From Maridesulfovibrio bastinii DSM 16055 (GTDB lineage Bacteria > Desulfobacterota > Desulfovibrionia > Desulfovibrionales > Desulfovibrionaceae), in NCBI RefSeq assembly GCF_000429985.1, contig NZ_AUCX01000017.1:1-64000 (forward strand): DNA of 64,000 bases, in the 5' to 3' direction. The notes beneath the pieces were generated by a model. It made no database searches and was not told the DNA's origin. It saw only the letters and a list, made by a program, of their open reading frames with translations. The position numbers and the translations under genes were made by a program. Below are positions 6,772 through 16,558 of this stretch, one piece after another (within the stretch, counting starts at the first letter, position 1; each line of letters opens with the position of its first letter).

Positions 6772-8523
6772 ATGGGATTCTTTACCAATGTAAAAAAACT
6801 CTGGAAAAATCCGGAAGAGCGTGCTCAGGAAGCTCTGAAGGATTATCTGGGCGATGAATATCAGGAAGAAGAACAGCCTCTTGAGGCTGACCAAAAAGCA
6901 GTTGAAGAGCAAGAGCTTGAAGAAACAGCTTTAAATGATGAGCAGAAAACAGTTTCAGAATCAGCCGAAACAAAAGCTGAAATTCCAGAAGCTGAAATAA
7001 AAGAATCTGAGACCGAAGCAGCGCCTCAACAAGCTGAGACAAAAGAAAAAGACACGGCAGAAAAAGAGGCTGAACCAGTAGCTGAACCTGCTGCTGAACC
7101 TGCTGTTGTTGAGCCGGAACCTGAAGCTGTGCCTGACGAAGAGCAGCAGACCACTCAGGTTGAGACTGAACAGGAACCGGTAAAAGCAGAACCCGTCCAT
7201 GAAGAAGAACCTGCTGCTGAAAAAATCAACAAGCAACCTTCTCCTAAAGAAACTACTACAATTATAGATGCTGAAGGGGTCGGCCTGCGTTCCGGTGATG
7301 ACGACCGTCCACAATGGCAGAAAGACCTGACCATATCCTTACAGCAGGCTGAACCGAGACTTTCTGTATGGCTTGGACTTATTCTGGAAGGAATTGAATC
7401 CGCAGGAGATGAGCTTTGGGAACGCATAGCATTCCTACTTGAATCTCTTGAAGCTCCTAAAGCAGAAGCCGACAAATTTGTTTCAGAATTTCGTGAATGG
7501 CTGGAGGAGATGGACTATGAATTTGTTGACGAATTCAAGTCGGAACTCCAGTACCGCCTTGCTCTGGCCCTTGAACTTGAGGATGAGGAAGACGAACGCA
7601 GCAGACTTTTCATAAAACTTTCCGAAGGTCTCAACAAAACTAAAGAGCAGATCACAAAGCGCATTGACTCCATGCTCACAAGTCACAGCTCTTTTGATGA
7701 TGCTTTCTGGGAAGAATTTGAAGAGATTCTCATAATGGCAGATGTAGGTTTTGAAGCAACCATGGAACTGGTTGAACGCATGAGGGAACGGGTTCGCAAA
7801 AGCGGAGAAACAAATCCCGAGAACTTCAAGAATCTGCTTCGTGACGAGCTGGAAGAAATATTCAAAGCTCCTAAGCGTATTAAAGCATACAATCCGCCTG
7901 AAGTTGTCATGATGATCGGCGTAAACGGTGTGGGTAAGACAACAACAATTGCAAAGCTTGCCCACCGCGCAAAACTTCAGGGACGCAAAGTTCTCATCGT
8001 TGCCGGTGACACATTCAGAGCTGCGGCTATCGGACAGCTTGAAATATGGGCCAAGCGTGTCGGAGTAGGTTTTTACGCCAAAGAAGAAGGCTCGGACCCT
8101 GCCGCGGTAGCTTACGAAGCCATGGATTACGCCGTTAAATATGACTACGACCTCATGTTGCTTGATACCGCCGGTCGTCTGCACACTAAAAGTAATCTGA
8201 TGGACGAACTCCATAAAATCAGAAAAGTGCTGGGCAAAAAGCATGAAGAAGCCCCACAGCGCAGTGTGTTGGTAATTGACGCGACAACAGGTCAGAACGC
8301 ACTGTCCCAAACCAAATTATTCAATGAATCTGTTGGGATTGATGAATTGATTCTTACCAAGCTTGATGGAACAGCAAAAGGTGGAATCATTATCTCGGTA
8401 ACCATGCAGCACAAATTGCCGATAACTTTTATCGGGCTGGGCGAAAAGATGGAAGATCTCAGACCATTTAATGGTGAAGATTTTGCTAAAGCCCTGCTTG
8501 GATCAAAAGATGAAGAAGAATAA
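6772..8523 (+). CDS. ftsY: Signal recognition particle receptor FtsY, long acidic N-terminus
   Basis: This 583-residue GTPase is the membrane-associated SRP receptor that docks ribosome-nascent chains at the translocon. Residues about 20-170 are an acidic, Glu/Ala/Pro-rich A domain. Residues 170-265 form an extra helical acidic region, and the NG domain fills about 275-583. G motifs are visible: GVNGVGKTTT (about 383), DTAGR (about 465) and TKLDGTAKGG (about 529). The family is usually 300-500 residues, so the N-terminal extension is long. A Shine-Dalgarno-like AAAAGGGG precedes the ATG, and a strong bidirectional terminator follows. Confidence 0.95.
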   Translation: MGFFTNVKKLWKNPEERAQEALKDYLGDEYQEEEQPLEADQKAVEEQELEETALNDEQKTVSESAETKAEIPEAEIKESETEAAPQQAETKEKDTAEKEAEPVAEPAAEPAVVEPEPEAVPDEEQQTTQVETEQEPVKAEPVHEEEPAAEKINKQPSPKETTTIIDAEGVGLRSGDDDRPQWQKDLTISLQQAEPRLSVWLGLILEGIESAGDELWERIAFLLESLEAPKAEADKFVSEFREWLEEMDYEFVDEFKSELQYRLALALELEDEEDERSRLFIKLSEGLNKTKEQITKRIDSMLTSHSSFDDAFWEEFEEILIMADVGFEATMELVERMRERVRKSGETNPENFKNLLRDELEEIFKAPKRIKAYNPPEVVMMIGVNGVGKTTTIAKLAHRAKLQGRKVLIVAGDTFRAAAIGQLEIWAKRVGVGFYAKEEGSDPAAVAYEAMDYAVKYDYDLMLLDTAGRLHTKSNLMDELHKIRKVLGKKHEEAPQRSVLVIDATTGQNALSQTKLFNESVGIDELILTKLDGTAKGGIIISVTMQHKLPITFIGLGEKMEDLRPFNGEDFAKALLGSKDEEE

Positions 8524-8540
8524 AATTCGATAATCATTAC

Positions 8541-8580
8541 TAAAAAAATCCCCCGTAATACTAATTACGGGGGATTTTTT
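8541..8580. terminator. Bidirectional terminator between ftsY and RluA-type gene
   Basis: TCCCCCGTAAT (8549-8559) pairs with ATTACGGGGGA (8564-8574). An A-run precedes and a T-run follows, so it serves both converging genes. Confidence 0.92.
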
Positions 8581-8589
8581 TAGTAATTT

Positions 8590-9441
8590 TTAATTATCAG
8601 AGCACCATTGCTGATCAACTTCAAAGTCCCATAGGGGTGTAGCACTGGACTTGAAAGACGGGAACTCAAGATAGCAGTGATGCAGATACATAGTATCTCC
8701 CTCACCTTTTCCGTACAGCGGATCACCAATGATCGGATGTCCTTTTGCCGCGAGGTGAACCCTTATCTGATGTCTGGCTCCTTTGGCTATTCGTACTTTC
8801 ACCAGAGAAGTGTCATCCGAAAAATCTTTCAACGGTCTAACGTAAGAAAATCTCAGTTTATCAGCTGTTTCATTGGTAACTTTAGTTACAGACCGGGAGT
8901 CAGTATCAAGCCCGAACCGTATTTCCTCATCATTCTTAAAGCTGCCGGAAACTCTGGCCAGATAATATTTCTTCACAAATCCTGAATTTTCATACTGTCT
9001 GAAAGCTTCGGCGGCTTCACTGGTAAACGCAACCATCAGAATTCCTGAAGTCAAAAAATCGAGTCTGTTCACAAGGACTGCCGCCTCTTCAGGAAAAAGA
9101 GTGTTGAGCATACTTTCCACAGACTGCTCCAGACTCCCTGTAATTGAGGCACTATGCAGCCCTGAGGGCTTAAAGACAGCGGCGTAGTCATCAGTCCTGT
9201 TTAAAACTTTTACTCCGGGAGCAACTAAACCGGGGCACTCATTGACCGGTGAAGCCAAAGTTATTTTCTGTCCTTTATGTACTTTGTAAGCCGGAGTTCT
9301 GGGCTTACCATTCAGCAAAGCCTGCCCGGAGGTGATAAGCCGTCTTCTCAGCCTTAAACCGGAGTCAGGCAGCAATGAAGCCAGAGCTTTATCAAACCGT
9401 AATCCGTCAGTTCTATCATCAACTATTTTATCTTCGTTCAT
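8590..9441 (-). CDS. RluA-family RNA pseudouridine synthase
   Basis: A 283-residue protein with an N-terminal S4-like RNA-binding segment (about 10-70) and an RluA catalytic domain (about 85-265). The catalytic Asp is in LVNRLDFLTSG (about residue 148), where family members normally read HRLDxxTSG; the His is Asn here. KGARHQIRVHLAAKGHPIIGDPLYG near residue 225 is the second signature. It isomerises uridines in rRNA or tRNA; the exact target cannot be told. AGGACAAGT precedes the ATG. Convergent with ftsY and divergent from the EamA gene. Confidence 0.88.
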   Translation of the reverse strand: MNEDKIVDDRTDGLRFDKALASLLPDSGLRLRRRLITSGQALLNGKPRTPAYKVHKGQKITLASPVNECPGLVAPGVKVLNRTDDYAAVFKPSGLHSASITGSLEQSVESMLNTLFPEEAAVLVNRLDFLTSGILMVAFTSEAAEAFRQYENSGFVKKYYLARVSGSFKNDEEIRFGLDTDSRSVTKVTNETADKLRFSYVRPLKDFSDDTSLVKVRIAKGARHQIRVHLAAKGHPIIGDPLYGKGEGDTMYLHHCYLEFPSFKSSATPLWDFEVDQQWCSDN

Positions 9442-9587
9442 ACTTGTCCTGTATTAATTTTTATACACTTGTCTTCTGCTGAAAATTAAGAACATTTTTT
9501 GACTGACAGAGATAAAGAGAATACAACTTTCAATTCAAATGGGACAGTGAAAATCAGTGAAACTCAAAACAGGAAGTCAGTCAAAAA

Positions 9588-10484
9588 GTGAATATCAGAG
9601 GATGTATTTACACCCTTATGGCCGCTACAATGTGGGGGCTTATAGGTCCGATATCTAAATTCCCCATGGAACAGGGTTTATCCCCGATTGAAAACGCCTT
9701 CTGGCGAGCAGCTATCGGGTGGATATTTTTCGCAGCCCACGCCTACCGCAAAAGCTCCCTTAAAATAGAAAAAAAAGATTTGCTGCCGGTACTCGTTTTC
9801 GGTGTAACTGGCGTCACAATATTCTACGGGGCATATCAACTTGCAGTGCGCGATGTAGGAGCGGCCTTAGCCTCTGTACTGCTATACACTGCTCCGGCAT
9901 GGGTTGCTCTCATGTCATGGCTGTTTCTCGGTGAAAAAATGGGTTGTTCAAAAGTAATCGCACTCATTATGACAGTTTGCGGAGTGGTCTGTGTTTCCAT
10001 GGGACCACAGCTTTTTGGAAACGCCACAACCATAAAATTTACATGGTTCGGTATAATCTGCGGCCTTACTTCCGGCTTCACTTATGCTCTTTACTACATC
10101 TTCGGCAAGACATTCCTGACCCGTTATTCCACACCGACAGTCTTTCTCTATGCTCTGCCTGTAGGAGCGGTACTGCTGCTGCCTTTTTTTGAATTCCACC
10201 ACAAGACCTCCGGTTCATGGGCCTGCCTCATAGCTCTCGCCCTGATATGCACTTATGGAGCAAACTCCGTTTATTATGCCGGATTAAAATACCTAGAAGC
10301 AACCTCAGCCGCAGTTATCGCCACTTTCGAACCAGTAATTGCCGCAATTCTGGCCTGGCTGTGGTGGCAGGAAAAGTTTGACTGGACAGGATACCTTGGC
10401 AGTATGCTGATACTCGGGGCGGTTATGATCATTGTCCGTGCCGGACGGAAACAGGAAAAGACAAAAAAAGAATGTCCCGCTTAG
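9588..10484 (+). CDS. EamA/DMT-superfamily exporter
   Basis: This 298-residue protein has ten predicted membrane helices in two EamA repeats (about 5-140 and 150-290), the drug/metabolite transporter layout. It probably exports a metabolite or amino acid; the substrate is unknown. The start is a GTG with AGGA about 12 bases upstream. It ends 20 bases before addA on the same strand, so they may share a transcript, although function does not link them. Confidence 0.85.
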   Translation: MNIRGCIYTLMAATMWGLIGPISKFPMEQGLSPIENAFWRAAIGWIFFAAHAYRKSSLKIEKKDLLPVLVFGVTGVTIFYGAYQLAVRDVGAALASVLLYTAPAWVALMSWLFLGEKMGCSKVIALIMTVCGVVCVSMGPQLFGNATTIKFTWFGIICGLTSGFTYALYYIFGKTFLTRYSTPTVFLYALPVGAVLLLPFFEFHHKTSGSWACLIALALICTYGANSVYYAGLKYLEATSAAVIATFEPVIAAILAWLWWQEKFDWTGYLGSMLILGAVMIIVRAGRKQEKTKKECPA

Positions 10485-10504
10485 TAAAATTCAGGAGCTT
10501 TTAA

Positions 10505-13500
10505 ATGCTTGAACAGGTTAAGGCCTCTGCCGGGTCCGGAAAAACTTATGAACTGACTGCACGCTTTCTGTCTCTGCTGGCAGGTTCCATGGAAGAAGAC
10601 AGCATACCGGTATGCAAATCAGATCATTCCAAAGGTTACTGCTGGCCGGAGATAATGGCCGTAACCTTCACCAATAAAGCTGCTTCTGAAATGAAAGAGC
10701 GCATAATCCGCTCACTCAAAAACCGGGCTCTGAATATTCAGGGTGACGGCTTAGGTGCGGACTGGAAAAGTTCCGAAGCTAAAGCCCAGCTGACAATGAT
10801 ACTGCGCCGTTACAATAAGTTGAATATCCGCACTATCGACAGCCTGCTGAACATGATTGTCAGATTATTTGCTCTGGAATTGAAGATAAGCCCTGAATTC
10901 GAAATTCTGTTTGAACCTGAGTCCCTTTTCGATCCTGTTTTCAATAAATTTCTGACAAAATGTGAAGATGGTGATCCGAAAAATATAGACCTCATGGCAA
11001 ACGCCATCAACGGACTTATCAGGCATGAAGGAGGCAAAGGGTTCTGGCTGGCTGAGAAAATGCGTTTGAGAATGCTTGATATTTTAAAACATGTTTTCGC
11101 ATACCCGTATGAAAGGCTTACAGACAACTCGCAAATTTTCGAACTGATCACTCCATATTATGATTCTTTCAAGCGCTCACTCAATAATTTTGCAGCAGTA
11201 ATCGAAACTGACCGTCTGGGGGTTAAGAAACCCTTAATAACTTATCTCAGCTATCTGGAATCGCTCGAACCTCTCCAGCCACCCAAAGGCTCGGCAATGA
11301 TATGCAAAGATGATTTTTCAGAATGCGTAAAAAAAGCCGACCATGGAAAAATTCTGCCGAAGCACGAACAATTATATTACGACCTTAAGCTCAAGCATGA
11401 CGAGTATACCGACAAGGCAGAGATTTTATCCGGGGCCTATGCTCTTGCACCATTTGTGCGCATAGTGGAAGAACTCCGAGATGAAATTATCGCATGGCAG
11501 CAGGATCATGGGGTCTTATTAAGCTCTCTGCTTCCCAAGCTGGCATCGGCCATGTTGAACAGTGACGGAGCTATGCCTGATGCTTTCTGCAAGATGGGCT
11601 CAAGACTGCATCATTTATTAATTGATGAATTTCAGGACACAAGCACAGAACAATGGAGTGCGATTCTTCCTCTTGCCGAAGAATGCCTTTCAAAAAACGG
11701 AAGCCTTTTTTATGTGGGAGATGTAAAACAGGCCATTTACGGCTGGCGCGGTGGTGAAGCGGAACTTTTTGACAGTATCGGCTATAGCCCCGAACTGAAC
11801 GGGATAAGCCAGACAAAATCAAGTATGCTTGAATTCAACTGGAGAAGTCTTGAAAAAATAGTTGAATTCAATAACTCTTTTTTTGAAACTCTGGCAGACC
11901 CGGATATCACAGAAGAAATATCCGAACAGGTCTACCCTAACGCCCCTTACGAATTCCGCTCTGAGCTGGCCGAAAAAATAAGTGCCTATTTTGAAAACCC
12001 GGCACAATCACTTCCAGAGAATCTGAAACGTGACGGCGGATATGTTCTTTTCCAGAAAGTACCTTCTGAAAACGCCGCAGAAATTTTAGAAGAAACACAA
12101 ACAGTATTTTCGGATATTGTAGATGAAATTAGCAGCCGCAGAGATTACCGGGATATCTGTGTTCTGGTGCGCTCAAATACACACGCACAAATTGTCTGCG
12201 ACTGGCTGATCAATAAAAACATTCCGGTCATCACTGAAAACAGTCTCCAGCTGGACCGCCATATTCTTGTCCGCCAACTGACATCCTTTCTAAAATTTCT
12301 GGATTATCCGCAGGACGATCTTGCCTTTCTGGAATTCATCTCCGGTAAGGAAATTTTTCAGGAAATTTCAGGAATTGATTCAAACAAAATTATTTCATGG
12401 CTGGCGCAACGCCAAAAAGGGCTTCTTTACAGGAGATTCGCTGAAGATTTTCCTGAAGTATGGGAAAAACATTTTTCTCCATTTATACGAAAATCAGGCC
12501 TGATGACTCCATACGATATTGTGAGTGAGCTTATTTCCAGATTTAAAATTCTGGAAAGGAGACCGCAGGATGAACTCTACCTCCGCAGATTTCTGGAAGT
12601 AATTCACCTGTGTGAAGAAAAGACTGGTACCTCACTAGCCTCTTTTCTGGAATTCTGGGACTCTTCGTCAGCAGAGGAAAAAGTTCCGCTTCCTGAAAAC
12701 GTCAATGCGGTACGGATTATGACCATTCACAAATCCAAGGGACTGGAATTTCCAGTTGTTATTGTCCCATTTCATCACTGGTCACTGCCCAGAGCAGATA
12801 AAACTTTTTATGACGCTGAAATAGATGGGCATAATATCCTCACATTAATGGGCAGTTATCTTGGAGAGCCATATTACGAAAACCGGACCTCCATGATAAC
12901 TGAACAACTGAATCTGTTATATGTTGCATGGACCAGGGCCGGTGAAGAATTGTACGGATTTCTGCCGGATAAAATTCCTTCAAGAACAATATGCCCGGTA
13001 CTGAATGTTATAAACTCGATTATCGGAGAAAAATTTAATGACGAAGGTTTATTTAGTTTCGGAACAAAACCCGGTGGAGATTTAAAACAGCAGGGAGAAA
13101 TAACCAGTAAACATCCAGCTGCCATTGTTAATCATAATGATTCAGAAGAATTAATGTCGTGGCTGCCGCGACTTAGAGTCTACAGGCATAATCTTGAAGA
13201 TTATTCTTTTGATGCAAAAATGCGTGGAGAACTCACCCATAAGGCAATGGAACTGCTTATTCCGGGAACGGATGATGAGGCCGCAGTGGAAAAAGCTGCT
13301 TTATCAGCTATCGGCCTGTATCCTCTTGCAGAGGAGATGAAGGATACTCTGCTACAGGAAATTAAAGAGTCATGCCTTTGGGCATTATCTATCCCGGATA
13401 TCCGTAAAGCCGTAATTTCAGGCAGACCGGAATCAGCAATAATGGATCAAAAAGGCAATGTGCACCGGGCTGACCTGCTATACATGACCGCTGAGGAAGC

Positions 13501-13660
13501 TCTGGTAATAGAATACAAGACAGGAAATCCATCGCCTGAGCACCATACTCAGGTTAAAAGGTATATTTCGCTACTATCCCAAATGCCCTCACACCCTGAG
13601 CTTATAAGAGGTCTGATTGTCTATCTTGACGGTAAAAATACCACGGAGGTGCTTCTCTAA
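10505..13660 (+). CDS. addA: AddA-like UvrD helicase/nuclease
   Basis: This 1051-residue protein is the helicase-nuclease partner of an AddAB-type double-strand-break resection enzyme. Superfamily 1 motifs are present: Walker A ASAGSGKTYEL at the N-terminus, LIDEFQDTSTEQW (motif II, about 375), GDVKQAIYGWRGG (motif III, about 408), MTIHKSKGLEFPVV (motif V, about 740) and LLYVAWTRA (motif VI, about 805). The C-terminus carries the PD-(D/E)XK nuclease signature D..(x)..EYKTG (about 995-1018). AGGAG precedes the ATG. The stop overlaps the start of the AddB-like gene by one base, implying translational coupling. Confidence 0.88.
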   Translation: MLEQVKASAGSGKTYELTARFLSLLAGSMEEDSIPVCKSDHSKGYCWPEIMAVTFTNKAASEMKERIIRSLKNRALNIQGDGLGADWKSSEAKAQLTMILRRYNKLNIRTIDSLLNMIVRLFALELKISPEFEILFEPESLFDPVFNKFLTKCEDGDPKNIDLMANAINGLIRHEGGKGFWLAEKMRLRMLDILKHVFAYPYERLTDNSQIFELITPYYDSFKRSLNNFAAVIETDRLGVKKPLITYLSYLESLEPLQPPKGSAMICKDDFSECVKKADHGKILPKHEQLYYDLKLKHDEYTDKAEILSGAYALAPFVRIVEELRDEIIAWQQDHGVLLSSLLPKLASAMLNSDGAMPDAFCKMGSRLHHLLIDEFQDTSTEQWSAILPLAEECLSKNGSLFYVGDVKQAIYGWRGGEAELFDSIGYSPELNGISQTKSSMLEFNWRSLEKIVEFNNSFFETLADPDITEEISEQVYPNAPYEFRSELAEKISAYFENPAQSLPENLKRDGGYVLFQKVPSENAAEILEETQTVFSDIVDEISSRRDYRDICVLVRSNTHAQIVCDWLINKNIPVITENSLQLDRHILVRQLTSFLKFLDYPQDDLAFLEFISGKEIFQEISGIDSNKIISWLAQRQKGLLYRRFAEDFPEVWEKHFSPFIRKSGLMTPYDIVSELISRFKILERRPQDELYLRRFLEVIHLCEEKTGTSLASFLEFWDSSSAEEKVPLPENVNAVRIMTIHKSKGLEFPVVIVPFHHWSLPRADKTFYDAEIDGHNILTLMGSYLGEPYYENRTSMITEQLNLLYVAWTRAGEELYGFLPDKIPSRTICPVLNVINSIIGEKFNDEGLFSFGTKPGGDLKQQGEITSKHPAAIVNHNDSEELMSWLPRLRVYRHNLEDYSFDAKMRGELTHKAMELLIPGTDDEAAVEKAALSAIGLYPLAEEMKDTLLQEIKESCLWALSIPDIRKAVISGRPESAIMDQKGNVHRADLLYMTAEEALVIEYKTGNPSPEHHTQVKRYISLLSQMPSHPELIRGLIVYLDGKNTTEVLL

Positions 13661-16557
13661 TGAATAACCTTCCGATCACTATTATTTCATGGAAAAATAA
13701 TTTTATCCCGGAACTCGGGAAACTTATTATCGAAGAAACCAGTGGAGAACTCTCAAATACAGTCATCATCCTGCCGCACAACAGACCGGCAAGATATCTG
13801 CGCAAATTTTTTGCAGAGACAGATCTTCTCCCCAAGCCGTGTATTCTCCCGGAAATTATTTCATTCACCGACTTCCTCAATACAATATTGCAACGCATGA
13901 ACAGTCAGTTGCCATACAATGCCGGCAAGCTTGATCAGGTCGGAATGTTATTCGGGATAATAGAAAAGTTAAGAGAAAGCAGCTCCGGTATTATCAAGCT
14001 GCTGCCATTTGAAAGGCTCAACTTTTTCCCTTGGGGTATAAGACTATCATCACTGCTGGAAGAACTGCTGCGGCAGGGAATTAAGCCGGACAATCTGGAC
14101 ATGCTTCGCGGAGAGGTTCTGGACTGGGCGGCAGCACTTCTTGAAGAGCTTGGAACTATTTATGATGAATATGTATCCGAACTTGAAAGCCGCGGCTGGA
14201 CAACTCCGGGAATGGACTGCCTGAAACTGTCTGAAAATCTGGAGCAGACAGAATCCATTTTAAAGGGACGCAATCTATATCTTGCCGGGTTCTACGCTTT
14301 AAGCGGAATAGAGGAAATGTTCTTCAAATTCCTCTGGCAGAACTGCGGCCTGAAGATAGTATGGCATAGTGATCCAGCCCTTGCTTACGGTAAAAAAGGT
14401 CATTTTGCCGTTTCAGAACATCGCCGCTGGATAGACAACTGGGGTGCTGAAGTTGATTGCAGTCAGGATGATACCGATAGCTGTAAACTTCCTGAACTTA
14501 AATTTTATGAAGGTTTCGACCGCCATTCACAGCTCTCAGAGCTGGAAAAAGAGCTTCTCAACACCGAGCATAAAGACAGTGGAATAGTGCTGCCGGATAC
14601 CGGGCTGCTGCTTCCGGTCATGCATCATCTGCCGGAACTGGATGTCAACATAAGTATGGGATATCCACTTGAGCGTTCCGCACTTAACGGTCTTCTCGAA
14701 GCAATATTAAAACTTCAGGAAAATCGCAGCGACAATAAATTTTTCTGGAAAGATATAACCTCAGTAATCAGACATCCTTATCTCAAAATGCTGGATCTTG
14801 ATGGAGAACAGCCACTAAGAACTGTCTTTCACCAATGGGAAGCGGTCATGCGCGAGGGAACTCCGTATACATCTTTATTCGACTTCAGCCCTGTTTACAG
14901 TGACGGCAACGAACTTCTGGTTGCTGATCCTGAAAAAACCGAGGAGTTGCGGCGGGAAGTTGTACATGCCTGTATTGAAAATTTTACAGAAATTACAACT
15001 CTGGCAGGTTTGGCTGAAAGCCTGCAGGAACTGGCAGAAATGCTCAGAAAGAGAGGTGGAACTCTCTGGCAGAGATACCTGCTGGACTCTGAATGCCTGT
15101 TCCGCCTTATGAATGAAGTAATCCCTGAATTAAAGCAAAGCTCCATAAGCCATGATATTTTTGACCAGAATCTTGTTTTTTCAATTTTCCGTCAGCTGAT
15201 ATCCATGCAGAGAGTTTCTTTTGAGCCTGATCCCATATCCGGTATGCAGATACTCGGAATGCTTGAAAGCCGCCTGTTAAGCTTTGAGCGTACTTATATT
15301 CTCGATGCCGTTGATGAAAAGTTACCGGGAACCGACCCTAACGATCCTCTTCTTCCGGACAACCTGCGTTTTCTTCTTGATCTTCCTGATTCAAGGGAGC
15401 GGGAAAGCGTTGCGGCATACAATTTTTACAGCCTGATTATGGGCAGCAGAGAAACTCACATATTCTACCAGTGCGGAGTTCAGCCGGGGCTACTCGACGG
15501 GCGAAGCATGCGCAGCCGCTTTATTGAACAATTGATATGGGAACTTGAAAAAGAATCAGGAGCAATAATCAAACCCACTGACAATTTTCCTCTTAAAGCT
15601 ATCAGCTTTCCTGTCAGCCCAATTCATTCTTCCCCGGAAGACATTGACAAAGAACCAGCCTATGAAAAACTACAGGACCGGCTGAAAAATAAAGGACTCT
15701 CCCCGTCAGCAATTGATACCTATATAGCTTGTCCGAAACTGTTTTATTACCGCTACCTTTCAGGCGTTAAGGAACCGGCAACGGTAAATACTGACGGTGA
15801 CCGCGCCGGATTTGGAGAACTGATTCATAATGTTCTAAAGGATACGCTACTTCCGTTTGCAGGTAGAGAACTTAATCCCGGAGAAATTGCCCCTGAGCAG
15901 GTTGGTGATCTGTTCCTTGAACGGCTCAAAATAGACAGCCTTTATTTAAATCTTCCTTACGATGCCAAAAAAGCTCTTGAACAGGCAGGCAGACACAGGC
16001 TTGAAAAATATATATCATCCATTCCACGCACTAGAATTGAAGCCATAGAACAGGATTCCGCCTTTAAAATTGATATCCTGAATCAGGAAATACTTATTCA
16101 GGGCAGGATAGACCGTGTAGATTTTAGAAATGATCACCGTATCATTATTGATTATAAAACAGGCGGCCTGAAAAAACCCGGCCCGTCTTTCTGGGAAAAT
16201 GATGATATATGGGAAACAGTTGATAACGGTGAAATAAATTCCTGTCCCGAGGATTTCCTTGAGAAACTATATAACTCAGCCTCCAGCTTACAGCTTCCGC
16301 TCTACCTGAGCATGGATCACTTTTCTTCAGGAGTTATCCCTTATGATGCAGTTCTGGTGGAGCTTGTGGAGTCAGGAATTGAAAAAAGTCTCTTTGACAA
16401 AAAGATGCCGGAAGAAGACCGGGACACTATAATTACAAAAAAAATTCCGGCACTTACAGAATATATTCTCAAACATATTATCGAAAGCCCTACTTTTACG
16501 GCAATTAAATCCAGACAATGCGACTGGTGCTGCTACAAAGAGGCATGCGGAGCCTAA
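13660..16557 (+). CDS. addB: AddB-like PD-(D/E)XK nuclease with iron-sulfur cysteines
   Basis: This 965-residue protein is the second subunit of the AddAB-like complex. Its N-terminal region is a diverged helicase fold (IILPHNRPARYLRK near residue 30) without a convincing Walker A. The C-terminal nuclease domain shows IDRVDF..IIIDYKTGG (about 825-845). A Cys in ACPKLFYYRYL (about 692) and the C-x2-C-x5-C cluster in CDWCCYKEAC at the extreme C-terminus match the AddB iron-sulfur staple. It is coupled to addA and followed one base later by lhgO. Confidence 0.85.
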   Translation: MNNLPITIISWKNNFIPELGKLIIEETSGELSNTVIILPHNRPARYLRKFFAETDLLPKPCILPEIISFTDFLNTILQRMNSQLPYNAGKLDQVGMLFGIIEKLRESSSGIIKLLPFERLNFFPWGIRLSSLLEELLRQGIKPDNLDMLRGEVLDWAAALLEELGTIYDEYVSELESRGWTTPGMDCLKLSENLEQTESILKGRNLYLAGFYALSGIEEMFFKFLWQNCGLKIVWHSDPALAYGKKGHFAVSEHRRWIDNWGAEVDCSQDDTDSCKLPELKFYEGFDRHSQLSELEKELLNTEHKDSGIVLPDTGLLLPVMHHLPELDVNISMGYPLERSALNGLLEAILKLQENRSDNKFFWKDITSVIRHPYLKMLDLDGEQPLRTVFHQWEAVMREGTPYTSLFDFSPVYSDGNELLVADPEKTEELRREVVHACIENFTEITTLAGLAESLQELAEMLRKRGGTLWQRYLLDSECLFRLMNEVIPELKQSSISHDIFDQNLVFSIFRQLISMQRVSFEPDPISGMQILGMLESRLLSFERTYILDAVDEKLPGTDPNDPLLPDNLRFLLDLPDSRERESVAAYNFYSLIMGSRETHIFYQCGVQPGLLDGRSMRSRFIEQLIWELEKESGAIIKPTDNFPLKAISFPVSPIHSSPEDIDKEPAYEKLQDRLKNKGLSPSAIDTYIACPKLFYYRYLSGVKEPATVNTDGDRAGFGELIHNVLKDTLLPFAGRELNPGEIAPEQVGDLFLERLKIDSLYLNLPYDAKKALEQAGRHRLEKYISSIPRTRIEAIEQDSAFKIDILNQEILIQGRIDRVDFRNDHRIIIDYKTGGLKKPGPSFWENDDIWETVDNGEINSCPEDFLEKLYNSASSLQLPLYLSMDHFSSGVIPYDAVLVELVESGIEKSLFDKKMPEEDRDTIITKKIPALTEYILKHIIESPTFTAIKSRQCDWCCYKEACGA

Positions 16558-16558
16558 A

